Below, in pieces: positions 9,990 through 21,331 of a stretch of 64,000 bases of DNA (position 1 is the first letter of the stretch; every line of letters begins with the position of its first letter). Made by a program: the position numbers and the translations under genes. The notes under the pieces are model-generated. The model was not told where the DNA came from, did no database searches, and saw only the letters and a list, made by a program, of their open reading frames with translations. The DNA is from Craspedostauros australis (lineage: Eukaryota > Bacillariophyta > Bacillariophyceae > Mastogloiales > Achnanthaceae): the NCBI GenBank assembly GCA_026770025.1, contig JAMXDE010000014.1, positions 868,001 to 932,000 of the forward strand. Reading direction: 5' to 3'.

Positions 9990-11703
9990 ATGATGTTCCG
10001 AAGCCTCTTCGCCGTCGCCACCAGCGTCTTCATCTCCACGGCTGTTGCCTTCAGCCCATCTCTGCGTAAGTTGTGCGGAGTGATGCTGTGATGATGTGAT
10101 GATACCATTGCTATTGTCGCTGTCAGCGTCCTTGGTGGATCGTTGATGTGGATTCCAAAAGTCTGTGTCTGTGTATGTGTTGATTGCATTCAGGTTCGTT
10201 GGTGTGCAGACATCAACAATTGTGTTGACATTGGATGTCCTTCTATTCAGACGGAGGTCCGCGAGGCACACCATTCCCTTGCCTTTACATCTGCGATTGC
10301 AACAGCAACGGCAGTCATAGCAGCAGAAGCAGCACCATGCGGCAGCATGCGACAATGGAAGACTACACCTTTCCCCTTAGCCAATCTCACATCATCAACA
10401 CCAAAATCCGACCAAACAACACAACTCGCTGAACCATTATTGGTACATGAACGCACTGATGAATTGCTGGTGGTCACACGAATTGCGTTTGTGCGACGAC
10501 GACGATGGCAACCAATCTACTCGACTCCAATCTATTATACTCTCCCAATTGATTAAATGCAAATCGGTTCGGTCAACCGCAAAAACAATCACAAATACGG
10601 TGCTGTTGACGCCTTGATTACCCAATGACGACGGCCGTCAACACTCAAAATCAATTCCCGCGCTTCCGCCATACCCATCGACAGCAATCGGACAGAGCAG
10701 CTTCAGCGCAAAGTCCACCACCTATGAGGTTCGATCGTCTTCGGCATCTGCCCGCGGAAGCACCGAGCTCTCCATGGCCGCCTCTGTTGACTTGAAGGGT
10801 AAGGTCGCGTTCATCGCCGGTGTTGCCGATTCCACCGGATACGGTTGGGCCATCGCCAAGGCTCTTGCTGACGCCGGTGCCACCATCATTGTTGGAACCT
10901 GGCCACCTGTGCTCAAGATCTTTCAGATGAGCTTGAAGAAGGGCCAGTTCGACGAGGACTCCATCCTTTCCGACGGTTCCAAGATGACAATTGACAAGAT
11001 CTACCCACTCGATGCCGTGTTCGATGTCCCGGAGGATGTCCCAGACGAGATCAAGGACAACAAGCGTTACGCAGGACTCGACGGATACACCATCTCCGAG
11101 GTTGCCAAGGCCATCGAGGCCGATTACGGAAAGATTGACATCCTCGTCCACTCGCTTGCCAATGGCCCAGAGGTCACCAAGCCACTCCTGGAGACCAGCC
11201 GCAAAGGATACCTCGCCGCCGCTTCTGCCTCCGCGTACTCCTACGTCTCCCTCGTCCAGAAATTCGGTCCCCTCATGAACGAGGGTGGCAGCGCCCTCTC
11301 CCTCACATACATCGCCTCGGAGAAGGTCATCCCAGGATATGGCGGTGGTATGTCGTCCGCCAAGGCCCAGCTCGAGAGTGACACCAGAACGCTCGCATTC
11401 GAAGCCGGGCGCAAGCACGGAATCCGAATCAACACCATCAGCGCCGGACCACTCAAGTCCCGTGCCGCCTCCGCCATCGGAAAGGAGCCAGGCCAGAAGA
11501 CCTTCATCGAGTACGCCATCGACTACTCCAAGGCCAACGCCCCACTGGCCCAGGACCTGTACAGCGACGATGTCGGCAACTCCGCCCTCTTCCTTTGCTC
11601 TCCAATGGCCAGAACTGTCACCGGCGTCACCCTTTACGTCGACAACGGTCTGCACGCCATGGGAATGGCCCTCGACAGTCAATCCATGGCTGGACGCGAT
11701 TAA
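9990..11703 (+). CDS. Enoyl-[acyl-carrier-protein] reductase (NADH), plastid precursor (1 intron)
   Basis: Reduces trans-2-enoyl-ACP in each cycle of plastid type II fatty acid synthesis. Exon 1 (9990-10065) encodes only [25 protein letters not shown]; exon 2 is 10685-11703; the 619-bp intron (gtaagt...cag, phase 1) gives 364 residues. The presequence has a hydrophobic core and A^FSP, the heterokont plastid signal. The SDR core matches plant FabI-type ENR closely: [20 protein letters not shown] (NAD-binding), [45 protein letters not shown]-type Tyr motif, [20 protein letters not shown] with the Tyr-Lys pair, and [18 protein letters not shown] FabI/InhA fold is certain from these. It is convergent with FCP-A across 837 bp. 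Confidence 0.96.
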
Positions 11704-12540
11704 GCAGGGATGCATGCGCCAGGCCGGGCAACAAATGAACCAACCGACAGATGATTGATTAATGGTAGTCTACCATGCATCTGTATGGTTGTCGTCGTAA
11801 GAAAAAAACTCACCATGGATATAATACCATGCCATAATACCTCCTCCAGCCAGCTAGCAAACTCGTGAATAGTTCAAGTCGTCGCATTAGAGTGATTGGT
11901 GATGGGAGTACTGTGATACAATACGATCTGGAGCAGAGGATGCTGGGGTTAGTTGCAGAAGCATAGGCTATTGCAACAACGGGTATGCACACCACACAAG
12001 ACCGGTTTGCTCGCAGCAACATCGGCAATGGGCTTGACGAGGGTGGAGAGGGATGACCATCGTGTCAATCCAGCTGGTTGACCTGTTCTCATGGACAATC
12101 AGCAGATGGATGTTCTGCAGAGTCCAGGATACTTCAGACAGGTTGGAACAGCTGGGTGATGTCACCGGGACTTAGTGGCTCTCATGTGCATGGTAAGATC
12201 TATTTTATGATACGTGAAGAGACCCCTGCGGACAAGAGCCACAAGTTTGGGGCTCGCATGTGGAACAGCGAACGCTTTCTCATGGTTGGCGTGTGTACAA
12301 GTGGATTGGAGTACGTTCGTTGTGGGGCAGAGTGGCGGTAGCCATTCCTTTGGCGTATCCAGCAGGATCTCTGGAGAGAGAGAGAGGAAGTAAGACTATC
12401 TGCTCGTGACTGCGATGAAGACAGTCGGTGTTGTTATGCAAAACTATTGAGGACTACTATTGCTTAGACAATAATTGATGCATGGTGAGGCCTTGCCCGT
12501 GGCGAGCTGTACTGTACACACGTGGTCAGTGCGTGAGTAC
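11704..12540. other. Convergent 3' intergenic region
   Basis: 837 bp between the stop codons of the enoyl-ACP reductase and FCP-A. A short GA-rich run sits near 12373-12387. No ORF with coding character or RNA gene is recognised. Confidence 0.4.
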
Positions 12541-13164
12541 TTAGAAGACACCCTGGCCATCACCGAATGGGGAGATGTGTCCAGCGGCGTACTGCTCGTA
12601 CATGGTCTGGCCAGTGAGCTGCTCGGCAACCATGTTTCCGAAGATACCCATCATGGCGGCACGTCCGTTGTTGAGCTCGACGTTCAGCTTGCGGGCCTTC
12701 TCCTCTGGGTCCTCGATGTTGGAACCGAAGTAGCCAACGCCGTAGTCTCCGTCGTACTTGGAGGCTGGCATCCATGCGAGCTCAACAAGGGCGAAGAAGG
12801 CCAAGATCTGGGCGAGTCCGGCGGTTGGGATGGCGCGGATTCCGTCAGTTCCGGTTGGGATGTCGGAGAACTTGAGGCCGGCGGATGGGGAAAGGTATCC
12901 GTCGAAGACGATGTGGTTGTTGTGGACGATGCATCCGACAACGGCAGCCATGGCAACACGTCCGTGCTTGCGCTCGACGGCACGACGGCGCTCGAAGGAC
13001 TCTGGCTGGGTCTCAACCCATCCGAGTGGGTCGTAGACACCGAGTGGCTCGGTGACACCAAGCTCGAGCTCGCTGACCTGAAGGGCAGAGGTGGTCTTGG
13101 CAGACTGGGATGGGGCAAAGGCGGCGGCGGAACCGGCGAGGAGGGCGGCGATGGCGAGCTTCAT
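12541..13164 (-). CDS. Fucoxanthin-chlorophyll a/c light-harvesting protein (FCP-A)
   Basis: Thylakoid antenna protein binding chlorophyll a/c and fucoxanthin, 207 residues, intronless. The presequence MKLAIAALLAGSAAAFAPSQ carries the canonical AAA^FAP plastid signal. Helix 1 has ESFERRRAVERKHGRVAMAAVVG, the chlorophyll-binding ExxxxR/H motif of LHC proteins; helix 3 has EEKARKLNVELNNGRAAMMGIFGNMVAEQLTG. A central hydrophobic stretch (GLAQILAFFALVELAWM) is helix 2. It equals FCP-B (28397-29442) in length and is highly similar from residue 31 on, but FCP-B has an intron just after the presequence. ATG 13164 gives the signal directly. A 17-bp palindrome lies about 470 bp upstream. Confidence 0.96.
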   Translation of the reverse strand: MKLAIAALLAGSAAAFAPSQSAKTTSALQVSELELGVTEPLGVYDPLGWVETQPESFERRRAVERKHGRVAMAAVVGCIVHNNHIVFDGYLSPSAGLKFSDIPTGTDGIRAIPTAGLAQILAFFALVELAWMPASKYDGDYGVGYFGSNIEDPEEKARKLNVELNNGRAAMMGIFGNMVAEQLTGQTMYEQYAAGHISPFGDGQGVF

Positions 13165-14199
13165 TTTGATGGTGTTGATGGTTGACTTGCAAAGGGGGAT
13201 ATTTGACTTTTTGTGGGTGTGAACTTGTCACAGCTCAGCATCAATCAACACACCAACATCCACCGCGAAGACAGACGGTGAAAGGAAGGACACCCACACG
13301 CGAAATCCACCACAAAAGGACAGGAAGAGAAGAAACGACACACGAAACAGAGACAGATGGAGGCAGACAGGACAAGAGAAGAAGAAAGATCTTTGGTGCA
13401 GAAACACCGGAACAGGTGGACAGCTGCGAGTGTTGCAGGCGATTGGCAGCGAGGATTTGAACATTGGATTCCGACAGATTTCGGTTTCACGAGATTGTCT
13501 GAAGTGAGGATACTTCAACCTGCCGCTTCGGCGAGTCGTGGGTGAGTATGACTCATTTGAAATGGGCACCAATATTCAGTTGAGGCGGACAAACGCACAC
13601 CACCGATCACGATGACTAAAACAAACATGACTGAAAAAACCCTGGGTTTTTGTGGCAACACACGGCAAACTGGCACGATGTCGAAATGACTATGACTGCC
13701 GAATCCTTCGATCTGGTTTTGTTCGGTTCTGTCCGCACTCTCCCTCTCTCTGTTGTGATCCTCTGTTGTGATTCGTTGGTTGTGGTGCCTCACATCTTTC
13801 CTCCTCGTTCTCCAAGGCTCTCTGCCTCTCTGTCTCGTGTCCCCCATCACCTTCGCCTCTCTCTCCTCCTCTCCCCCTTTTGGAGTGTTTCGCTTCTCCG
13901 CAGTCGCATCTCTTGGCTTCGTCCACCACTATCCGCGGCTCTCGTACCAGTGGAGTATTATTGAACCGCGCTGTCGACCTCTCCGTGGCCAGCATCAACG
14001 AGACATCATCTACCATACCATAACATACCATACACACGAACACAAGCTTCAAGCAACGCAATTGTCGCTTGGCATCATCTCATCTGAGGTGGCCAACAGG
14101 CGAGGACAGCGCGATTTGATTTGCCACTCGATAGGGTGAATCGAAGAAGCCAACAACAGGGCCATCAGCTCCCCTTCAATCGCAGGAACCGACGACAAA
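13165..14199. promoter_or_regulatory. Divergent intergenic region, FCP-A / RelA-SpoT-like-TPR 1
   Basis: 1.03 kb between opposing start codons, expected to carry the antenna-gene promoter. It contains a perfect 17-bp palindrome at 13635-13651 and long CT-rich runs (13735-13885). No coding character. Confidence 0.45.
13635..13651. promoter_or_regulatory. 17-bp perfect palindrome (AAAAACCC-T-GGGTTTTT)
   Basis: Inverted repeat with 8-bp arms around a single T, in the FCP-A/Rel-TPR1 divergent region. The symmetry suggests a dimer-binding site, but no function is known. Confidence 0.35.
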
Positions 14200-16440
14200 A
14201 TGACGATCTTCAACATGCACAGCGATAGCGACAGTGACAGCGACAGCAGCAGCAGCGGTGGCGAGTCCGTCGATATCAGCTCCGTCGAGGACGATGATGA
14301 CAGCAGCGAAGCCGAGGAGGCCACCTCCGTCGCAAGCAGCACAGCCGGCGGCGGCGACGACAGCGGCAGTGATGAAGATGAAGGCGAAGAGCCGGAGGAT
14401 TCCGAGGTCAACGACGAACTGGCACCGCTCGCGGATGACATGGTGCAACGCGAGGTGTACTCCGACGAAGAGGAAGACGATGACGGCGGCGCGAACCAGA
14501 CCAACGGAGCGCGTGCTCGCGGAATGGACGGCGACGACGAGGAGGAGGACGACGAAGAAGGAAGCGCCCTGCTCCTTGCCAAGCAGGAGAAGTTCTACGA
14601 ACGCCTCAATCATTTCATGAACGTGCAGCGCAAGGTGGAGGAGCGCATGGAGCGCATCGACCCCAAGGGACGTCTCAAGGAGATCGAGGTCATCGACCAC
14701 TCCGGCGGACTCATCGAGGAGGACGGCACCTACAAGACCAAGTACCAGCAGCAGGATGCGGAGGGCGACATCGCACGCAACCTAGGAGAGGTCTACGAGG
14801 CCGCCTACCAGATCAAGCAGAGCCTGCGCGACTTGCTCGACAAGATCGTGGACAAGGTCAAGGGCATGGACTACGTCGACGCCAAGATCGTCGAGCTCAA
14901 GCCGCGCGACCGCGCCAACCAGAAGGCGCGCGAGGAGTACCTCACCAGATTGCCAGGCCCGCCGGAGACGTGGCTGTGGGACGTGCTGCGCTGCAGCATC
15001 ACCTGCAAGACCATTAAGCAGATGGAGAGCGTCAACAAGTTCCTCTCCAAGAAGGCGCACATCGTGCAGTCCAAAAACAGATTCGTCTCGCCTGCCTACA
15101 GCGGATACCGCGACCTGCTCTACCACGTCCTCATCGACTGGCAGTACAAGGAGAACGTCTTCTTCGTCGCCGAGATCCAGGTCCATCACAAGGAGGCCAA
15201 CAACATCGAGAAGATGCTGGGTACGCTCAACCACTACAAGTACTTCCGCTCCTGCTTCGCCGGGCCCAACCGCACCACCATCGAGACCATGAGGGACCTC
15301 GACATGCTCCTCAGGATGGGCAAGATCGACGATCTGACGATGGACAAAATTCTCAGCTTCGACAACCCCGACCAGCTCACGGTGTTCGGCAAGCTGTTCG
15401 ACCAGAAGCTGGACGACTACAACCGATCCCTGCAGATCTTCACCCGCGTCCTCACGCTGCAGGAGGAGTCCATCGGCGAGATGCATCCCGACACGGCGGC
15501 CACCTACCAGTCCGTTGGTCTGGTGCAGGCCAAGAAGGGGCTCTGCGACAACGCGCTGCGGAACCTGCAAAAGTGCCTGGAGATCCAGGAGGAGGTGTTC
15601 GGCGCCTACAGCCCGGAAGTCGCAATCACGCGCAGCCACTTGGGCAACACCATCCGAAAACGCGGCGAGGCCAACAACGATCTGCTGGAGCACCGTGGTG
15701 CTCTGCAGCAGTACCGCAAGGCTCTGGTGATCCGGGAACGCTGCCTGGGTGAGGACCATCTTGACGTCGCCGACTCCTACCAGCACATCGGCGAGTCGCT
15801 GTGCCAGCTGGGCGACTTCGAGGGTGCGCTCGCGGCCTACCGCGAGTCCCTGTCCATCCTGGAGTCGTTGCTGGGCGAGAACCACGCCGACGTCGCTGCA
15901 TCCCACAGCCTGCTCGGCGGAGTGCTGCACCAGCAGGGCGACTTCGAGGGCTCCATGGAGGAGTACGAAATGGCGCTGGCCATCCGCGAGGAAGTGTTTG
16001 GTAAGAGCCATCCCATGACCGCCGAATCTCACACGGAGATCGGCATCCTGCTGGGCGAGGTCGAGGACTACGAAGAGGCCGAGGCCCGACATCGCAAGGC
16101 GTTGCGCACCCGCGAGATCGTGTGCGGCAAGGAAAGCCCGGAAGTCGCCGCCTCCATGGCCAACGTTGGTTTCATTCTGAACCAGAAGAGCGACTATGAC
16201 GGCGCCTTGGCGATGCACCGAAATGCGTACGCCATCCGCGATAAGATTCTGGGCTCCCGAAACGCAGACACGCGCGCGTCGTTGCAGAGCATCCATCTGA
16301 ATGAGAATCGTCAGCGCGAAGGTCTGATGGACGAGGATGACGAAGAAGAAGAAGAGGAAGGCCACAGTGAAGAGGAATATGACGATGACGAGGAATACGC
16401 CGAAGGAGAAGAGAGCGGAAGCGAAGAAGAAGAGGATTAA
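14200..16440 (+). CDS. RelA/SpoT-like domain fused to kinesin-light-chain-type TPRs, copy 1
   Basis: 746 residues, intronless. Residues 1-125 are extremely acidic and Ser-rich. About 127-350 resembles a RelA/SpoT-type nucleotidyltransferase fold: helices, then YQQQD (182-186), WLWDVLRCSITCKTIKQM (D261 and R264 of a DxxR motif), SGYRDLLYHVLI (GYRD at 302-305, where (p)ppGpp synthetases have GYQSLH) and VAEIQVHHKEAN (like the synthetase EIQIRT strand). About seven 42-residue TPRs of kinesin-light-chain type follow (400-690; LGEDHLDVADSYQHIGESLC pattern), then an acidic tail. The TPRs should bind protein partners. Whether the first domain makes an alarmone or is catalytically dead cannot be told, since the synthetase Ser/His are replaced. 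Its paralogue lies next on the same strand. Confidence 0.7.
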   Translation: MTIFNMHSDSDSDSDSSSSGGESVDISSVEDDDDSSEAEEATSVASSTAGGGDDSGSDEDEGEEPEDSEVNDELAPLADDMVQREVYSDEEEDDDGGANQTNGARARGMDGDDEEEDDEEGSALLLAKQEKFYERLNHFMNVQRKVEERMERIDPKGRLKEIEVIDHSGGLIEEDGTYKTKYQQQDAEGDIARNLGEVYEAAYQIKQSLRDLLDKIVDKVKGMDYVDAKIVELKPRDRANQKAREEYLTRLPGPPETWLWDVLRCSITCKTIKQMESVNKFLSKKAHIVQSKNRFVSPAYSGYRDLLYHVLIDWQYKENVFFVAEIQVHHKEANNIEKMLGTLNHYKYFRSCFAGPNRTTIETMRDLDMLLRMGKIDDLTMDKILSFDNPDQLTVFGKLFDQKLDDYNRSLQIFTRVLTLQEESIGEMHPDTAATYQSVGLVQAKKGLCDNALRNLQKCLEIQEEVFGAYSPEVAITRSHLGNTIRKRGEANNDLLEHRGALQQYRKALVIRERCLGEDHLDVADSYQHIGESLCQLGDFEGALAAYRESLSILESLLGENHADVAASHSLLGGVLHQQGDFEGSMEEYEMALAIREEVFGKSHPMTAESHTEIGILLGEVEDYEEAEARHRKALRTREIVCGKESPEVAASMANVGFILNQKSDYDGALAMHRNAYAIRDKILGSRNADTRASLQSIHLNENRQREGLMDEDDEEEEEEGHSEEEYDDDEEYAEGEESGSEEEED

Positions 16441-17716
16441 GATTACCACCGCAACTCCAAGCAACTCCAATGCTCTACCTCCCTCTCCATGCCCCATTCA
16501 TTCACCACCACTTCCATCACCACCACCATCATGACATATATTATGTCGACACGGAAGGATAGTTGGGCAGTAACATGACTGGGTGGTTGGGTGGCGAGGG
16601 AATTCCATGTTAATGAACCGGATGCGATCCTCGCTATCGACGCACACCGAAGCAACCATCGGCTTGCACTGAAGGGAGCGCTGTGCATTAGTGTCGATAC
16701 TCTCCCAGCACTCTACCCGCAGCGTGCCATGCAGCAGGTAGACCATAATGCATGATAAACACACATCTGCATCCGAGTAGGGAGTGGAGTAGAGTATCAT
16801 TGCTGCTCCTACGAATGCCTCTCAACGCAGCGAAATGCAACGCCACCCAAACTACTAACCCGACCGAACAAGTTCAATTGTCAAGGAGTTCCTACTGCTG
16901 CTGTTGTTGCTGTTGTTGCTGCTTGTATCCATGATGACGATGATCGCGTTGATGTTGCAGTCATTTGCCGAAGAGGCGATGTTACAACCAATTTGTGACG
17001 AAAAGGGGTGCACTTTGGGGCATGAAATGGTGACCTTTGCGATGTCCGTGACTGGTGGGACACGGATCCTTTCCCTCCCACCGTCGCAGATGCTGTCATC
17101 GATGTCTCTTTGTTGGACATACCCGTAGATGACATACCGACGCGCCAACCAGCGTTTTCGCACGAACAGTGGCCAAAGCACCACTGTGGGCAGAAAGACA
17201 CAGCAAAGAAACCGCTGTCGTGGACACTTTGGGCGCGAAAACAGCGCTCCACTTGCTTCCGACAAACGCGTTGGTTGCACTCTTGTCTGTGAATGCACCC
17301 GAAGTGGAAGCAGAGGCATTCACATCTGGAGAGTTGTTCGGACGAGTAGTAGTACAAGCCACAAGGAAGAAGCACCACAATCAATCACCTCGGCATTGCC
17401 TCGACCATACCATTCGATCTTGTCTCCTTGGCAGCTTGACCAAAGCGCAGAGTGAAACGTGGACTTGCGCAACGCAAACGACCGCCTCCTGTCCAGCCTC
17501 CCCAGCTTCTCTATTCTTCTTGCCTGTCCACTTCTCAGCTGTCCCATCAACCCAATCCCGCAATCACTGGCGCCTCGCACTCGCAGCTCATACTTGTTGG
17601 TAGCTCGTACGCCAGAAGGGGGACATCAACCGCAGCATCAACAGTTGAAACAGAAGCAAGAGCATCGCAACAAAACCGAAGGAAAGGAGACACATCCACA
17701 CCAAGACGTTCGCACC
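16441..17716. promoter_or_regulatory. Intergenic region between the two RelA/SpoT-like-TPR genes
   Basis: 1.28 kb. It holds an imperfect CTG/TTG tract at about 16893-16925 and ORFs without domain character on both strands. Presumed terminator of copy 1 and promoter of copy 2. Confidence 0.4.
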
Positions 17717-20700
17717 ATGGGGAAGGCTCCAGACAGCATCATCGAGAAGGTGAGTAAAGCCAATCCTTTGGGGCCGAAGTGGAGTGGGCTGGACTTTCCG
17801 CACCTGTGCATCTTTGGTGATTGATGCTGGACTGCCATACGGTTACTACTGCCCATGTTGCCGCTACGGGCTGCCCATACTCTCATTCATGCTCACACAG
17901 TGCATCTCCACCTGCATCTATTCCTGCATCTACTCCTGCATCTCCACCCGCATCCACCAACTGACCCCAATCGATCTGTCGCAAAGGCCATCATACGATG
18001 CAAGAAGGCACAGCACATGACCAAGTCCTTCCAGGACAAGAAGAAGATCAAGACGGGGAAGGAGACCGACAAGCGCCTCACGGCCATGGTCAACACCATA
18101 CAGCGCAATGAGGACTACGGCGAGCTGGGTGGCGAGCTGCAGGTGCTCATGACGATGGTCAACAACATGAAGTACGCCATCCTCGAACCGCTGGCAGACT
18201 CCATCGAAACCATAGAGCGCCGCATGGTGGCGTACAAGAAGGCCATCGACGACAACATCAACAGCGTCAGCGATCTCGAGGCGGCGTCCACGGCCAACTT
18301 CTCAGCCTCGGTGGCCAACCTCAACTTCGCCATGACCCACGATGAGGAGGCCGAAGAGGACCACGCGTCGCTTGGGAAGAAGAACAAGGACAGGCCCGGC
18401 AGCAAGCGCCAGGCATCCTTCAGCGGCCTCGCCAACGGCAGCAACCACGACAGGAAGACGCCCACCACGAGCCCAAGGCCAGCAAACACGCGCCGCAACT
18501 CGTCCGCCAACCTCGCCGGAGGCAGCAGCCACGACAGGAAGTCAGCCGTCCCACCTCCGAAGATCCTCAGTCCCAAGGCCAAGGCTGGCAAGCGCTCCAG
18601 CAAGACGAACGGGGGCGGTTCGGCCAATGGAAATGGGCAAGCGAATGGAGACAACACCTCTCTCAACGGCGGAAGCAACCACAAACGATCGTCGCGGATG
18701 TCGTCGCAGTATAAACGTCTGTCACAACGCAACATATCCGCCTTCCAGGAGCTCGAGCTGGATGATAACGACGATGATGCGTTCGATGTGGACATTCTCA
18801 CGCCCTTCGAGAACATCAACCCAGAATCCTCCGCCGTCACCGCCAAGCAGCAAAAGTTCTTCGCTCGTCTCGGCCAATTCTTTGAGAACATTGTTTCTGG
18901 TGACGAACGCAACATCGTCGTGGATCCGCACTGCAAGCTTGCCAACATGAAGGTCAAATCACACACCAAGGGCTTGCTGGAACGAGACGGCGTCACTCAC
19001 AAACAGGCCTACCAGCAGCAGGATCTTCGTGGCAGGCGCGTCAAGACCCTCTCGGACCTCTACGGCGCGGCCGAACAGGCGGAATCCTCATTCAAAACGC
19101 TCATCACGCAGCTTGTCGACAGCGTCAACGGTCTCTCCGCGCAGGACATCATCTTCTCACCCATCAAACGACGTGTGCGCGCCTCAGAGAAGGCGCAGGA
19201 GCAGTTCGCATTTCGCAACCCGGGCCCCGGCGAATCATGGATCTTCGACGTCGTGCGTGCCGGCATCGTCTGCAAAACGATCAAGCAGATGTCGGACGTC
19301 AACAAGTGGTTCCGCGAGAACATCCACATCGTGGACTGCAACAACCGATTCGCCATTCCCAGATTTGACGGCTACCGTGACATCATCTACCACATATCCG
19401 TGCCTTACAAGGATGAGCTTGCGCACACCTGCGAGGTCCAGGTCCACCACCGCGACTTCAAGCTGCATTTCGGCATCAGCAGCAACATGCCATTCTTCCG
19501 TCCCTACTTTGCAGAATCCACGGGCAGGAACCAGGAGAACGTGCTCGGCGATCTTGACATCCTCCACAAGGTCGGCAGGATTGACGATGAATTCATGGAG
19601 TTCCTCATGAACGCGGAGGATCCGGACCAAGTCAAGCTCTTCGGTCGTCTCTTCTTCGAGCATCTTGGCGAAACGGAGAGATCGTTGGAATTGTTCAAGC
19701 GAGTTCTCGTCATGGAGGAAACGACGATCGGGAAGGATCATGTCAAGACGGCGGCCACCTACATCCTCATTGGAATGGTGCTGCTGAAGCAAACGGACAC
19801 GGACGGATCGTTGCTCTACCTGCGGGAAGGATTTGACATTTACAAGCAGAAGTTGGGAGATTCGCATCCGCAGGTCGCCGCGGTCCATGCTTCCATGGGC
19901 ACGGTGTACATAGAAAAGGGGCACTACAACACGGCGCTCAAGGAGCATCAGATGGCATTGCAAATTAGAGAACGTCTGCTAGGCGAGGACCATCTGCTGG
20001 TGGCCGAGTCGTACAGCTGCGTGGGACATTGCTTGGCTCACAAGGGAGAAACGAAGCGCGCGTTGGATGAGTACCAGACGGCCTTGCTGGTGCAGCAATC
20101 GGTGCTGGGTGAGAAGCATGAAGACGTGGCGCCGACCCACGCCAGTATCGGACGCATGCATCTTGAGCAGGGCGATCTCGGCCAGGCCAAGGAATCCTTT
20201 CAAACGGCGTTATCCATTCGGGAATCCGCGTTGGGAAAGACGCACCCGTCCGTCGCAGAATCCATGACGTGTTTGGGTGATTTGGAATATCGTCAGGAGC
20301 ACTACATCAAGGCAGAACAGTACTACCGCAAAGCGTTGCAAATTCGAGAGAATGTGCAGGGCACCACGGACCATCCTGACTGCGCGGCGTCGATGATCCA
20401 GATGGGAAAATCCAAATGCAAGTCGTCCTCCAAGGATGGCATCGAGACCATCCGCAAGGCCATCACGATCCTCATCAATGAGCTGGGCAAAACCAATGTC
20501 ACTGTGGCGGATGCGTTTGAACAATTGGGCCATGCCTACGAAGACACTCACAACTACGGTGCAGCGTTGCAATGCTACAAGCACGTTCTCACCATTCGCA
20601 AGAGCATCCATGGAAAGAACCATCCATCCACTGCCGTCGCCATGAATTGCATTGCCACCATCAAATTGAAGACCAAAAAGGCCGCCGATATTCCGTTGGG

Positions 20701-21331
20701 CGAGTACGAGAAATCGATGAGCATCCTGGTCCGCATCGTTACCGAGAATCATCCGCTTGTCGCCGACACCTACCAATGCATCGGCGACGTCTACATCGTC
20801 AAATGCAATCAGGGGTTGGCATTGGAAAATTTCAGCAAGGCGTTGAGCATCCGCAACAGCCTGCTGGGCAAGTATCATCCCAAGACGGCGGAGTCGTGCA
20901 ATCAGATAGCGGAGCTCCTGTTGCGCAAGAATGACATCCCCGGAGCCAAAATGGCCTACCGACAGGCGCTGGCCGCCGCTGTTCATCTGTACGGAGAGCA
21001 GCATTTGCAAACCGCGACCGCGCGTCTCAACATGGGCCGATTGTACAATGAAGATCACGAATTTGACGATGCGCAGAATGAGTTCGAGCGCGCCGTCACC
21101 ATCCGCAAGGCGATGTTGGGGACGGAAGATCTTGGCACAGCCGAGGCGCATTACTGGCTGGGTTCCGTGCACAATCGACAAGGCTCCTTCGAGGATGCCA
21201 TGCGACATCACAAGATTGCCCTCAGGATCCGGCAGGAGCATCTGGAACCGAATCACGCCGATATCAAGGCATCCAAAGCAGGTATCAAAGCGACGGAGAG
21301 CCAAAAGTACGAGGATGAAATTGCATTGTAG
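17717..21331 (+). CDS. RelA/SpoT-like domain fused to kinesin-light-chain-type TPRs, copy 2 (1 intron)
   Basis: About 1125 residues. A tiny first exon, 17717-17749 (MGKAPDSIIEK), joins 17987-21331 through a 237-bp GT-AG intron, phase 0. The large frame is open upstream to 17855 but that translation is Leu/His repeats from the intron. Residues 12-130 are basic then helical, 150-290 Ser/Asn/Lys-rich and disordered. The RelA/SpoT-like region is about 298-515, with the same landmarks as copy 1: YQQQD, IFDVVRAGIVCKTIKQMSDVNKW, DGYRDIIYH (GYRD at 473-476) and CEVQVHHRDFK. Some thirteen TPRs follow (about 560-1110; LGEKHEDVAPTHASIGRMHL type). It lacks the acidic ends of copy 1 and has nearly twice the TPRs. 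Head-to-tail arrangement and shared motifs indicate tandem duplication followed by divergence. Confidence 0.72.

Noticed and set aside
9237-10091. A 284-codon ORF upstream of and into the enoyl-ACP reductase exon 1
   Set aside because: Its first 250 residues are low-complexity and would place the signal peptide internally; the real start is the MMFRSLF Met and the ORF end is intronic.
13400-13520. tRNA-like structure on the minus strand (TTCAAAT loop, GGCAG/CTGCC ends, TGAAG/CTTCA hairpin)
   Set aside because: The hairpin loop is not seven bases, the T-stem does not pair and the acceptor stem breaks after five pairs.
14782-16497. Long minus-strand ORF (571 codons) opposite the first RelA/SpoT-like-TPR gene
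   Set aside because: Antisense shadow caused by strong third-position C/G bias. The plus frame has clear domains; the minus frame has none.
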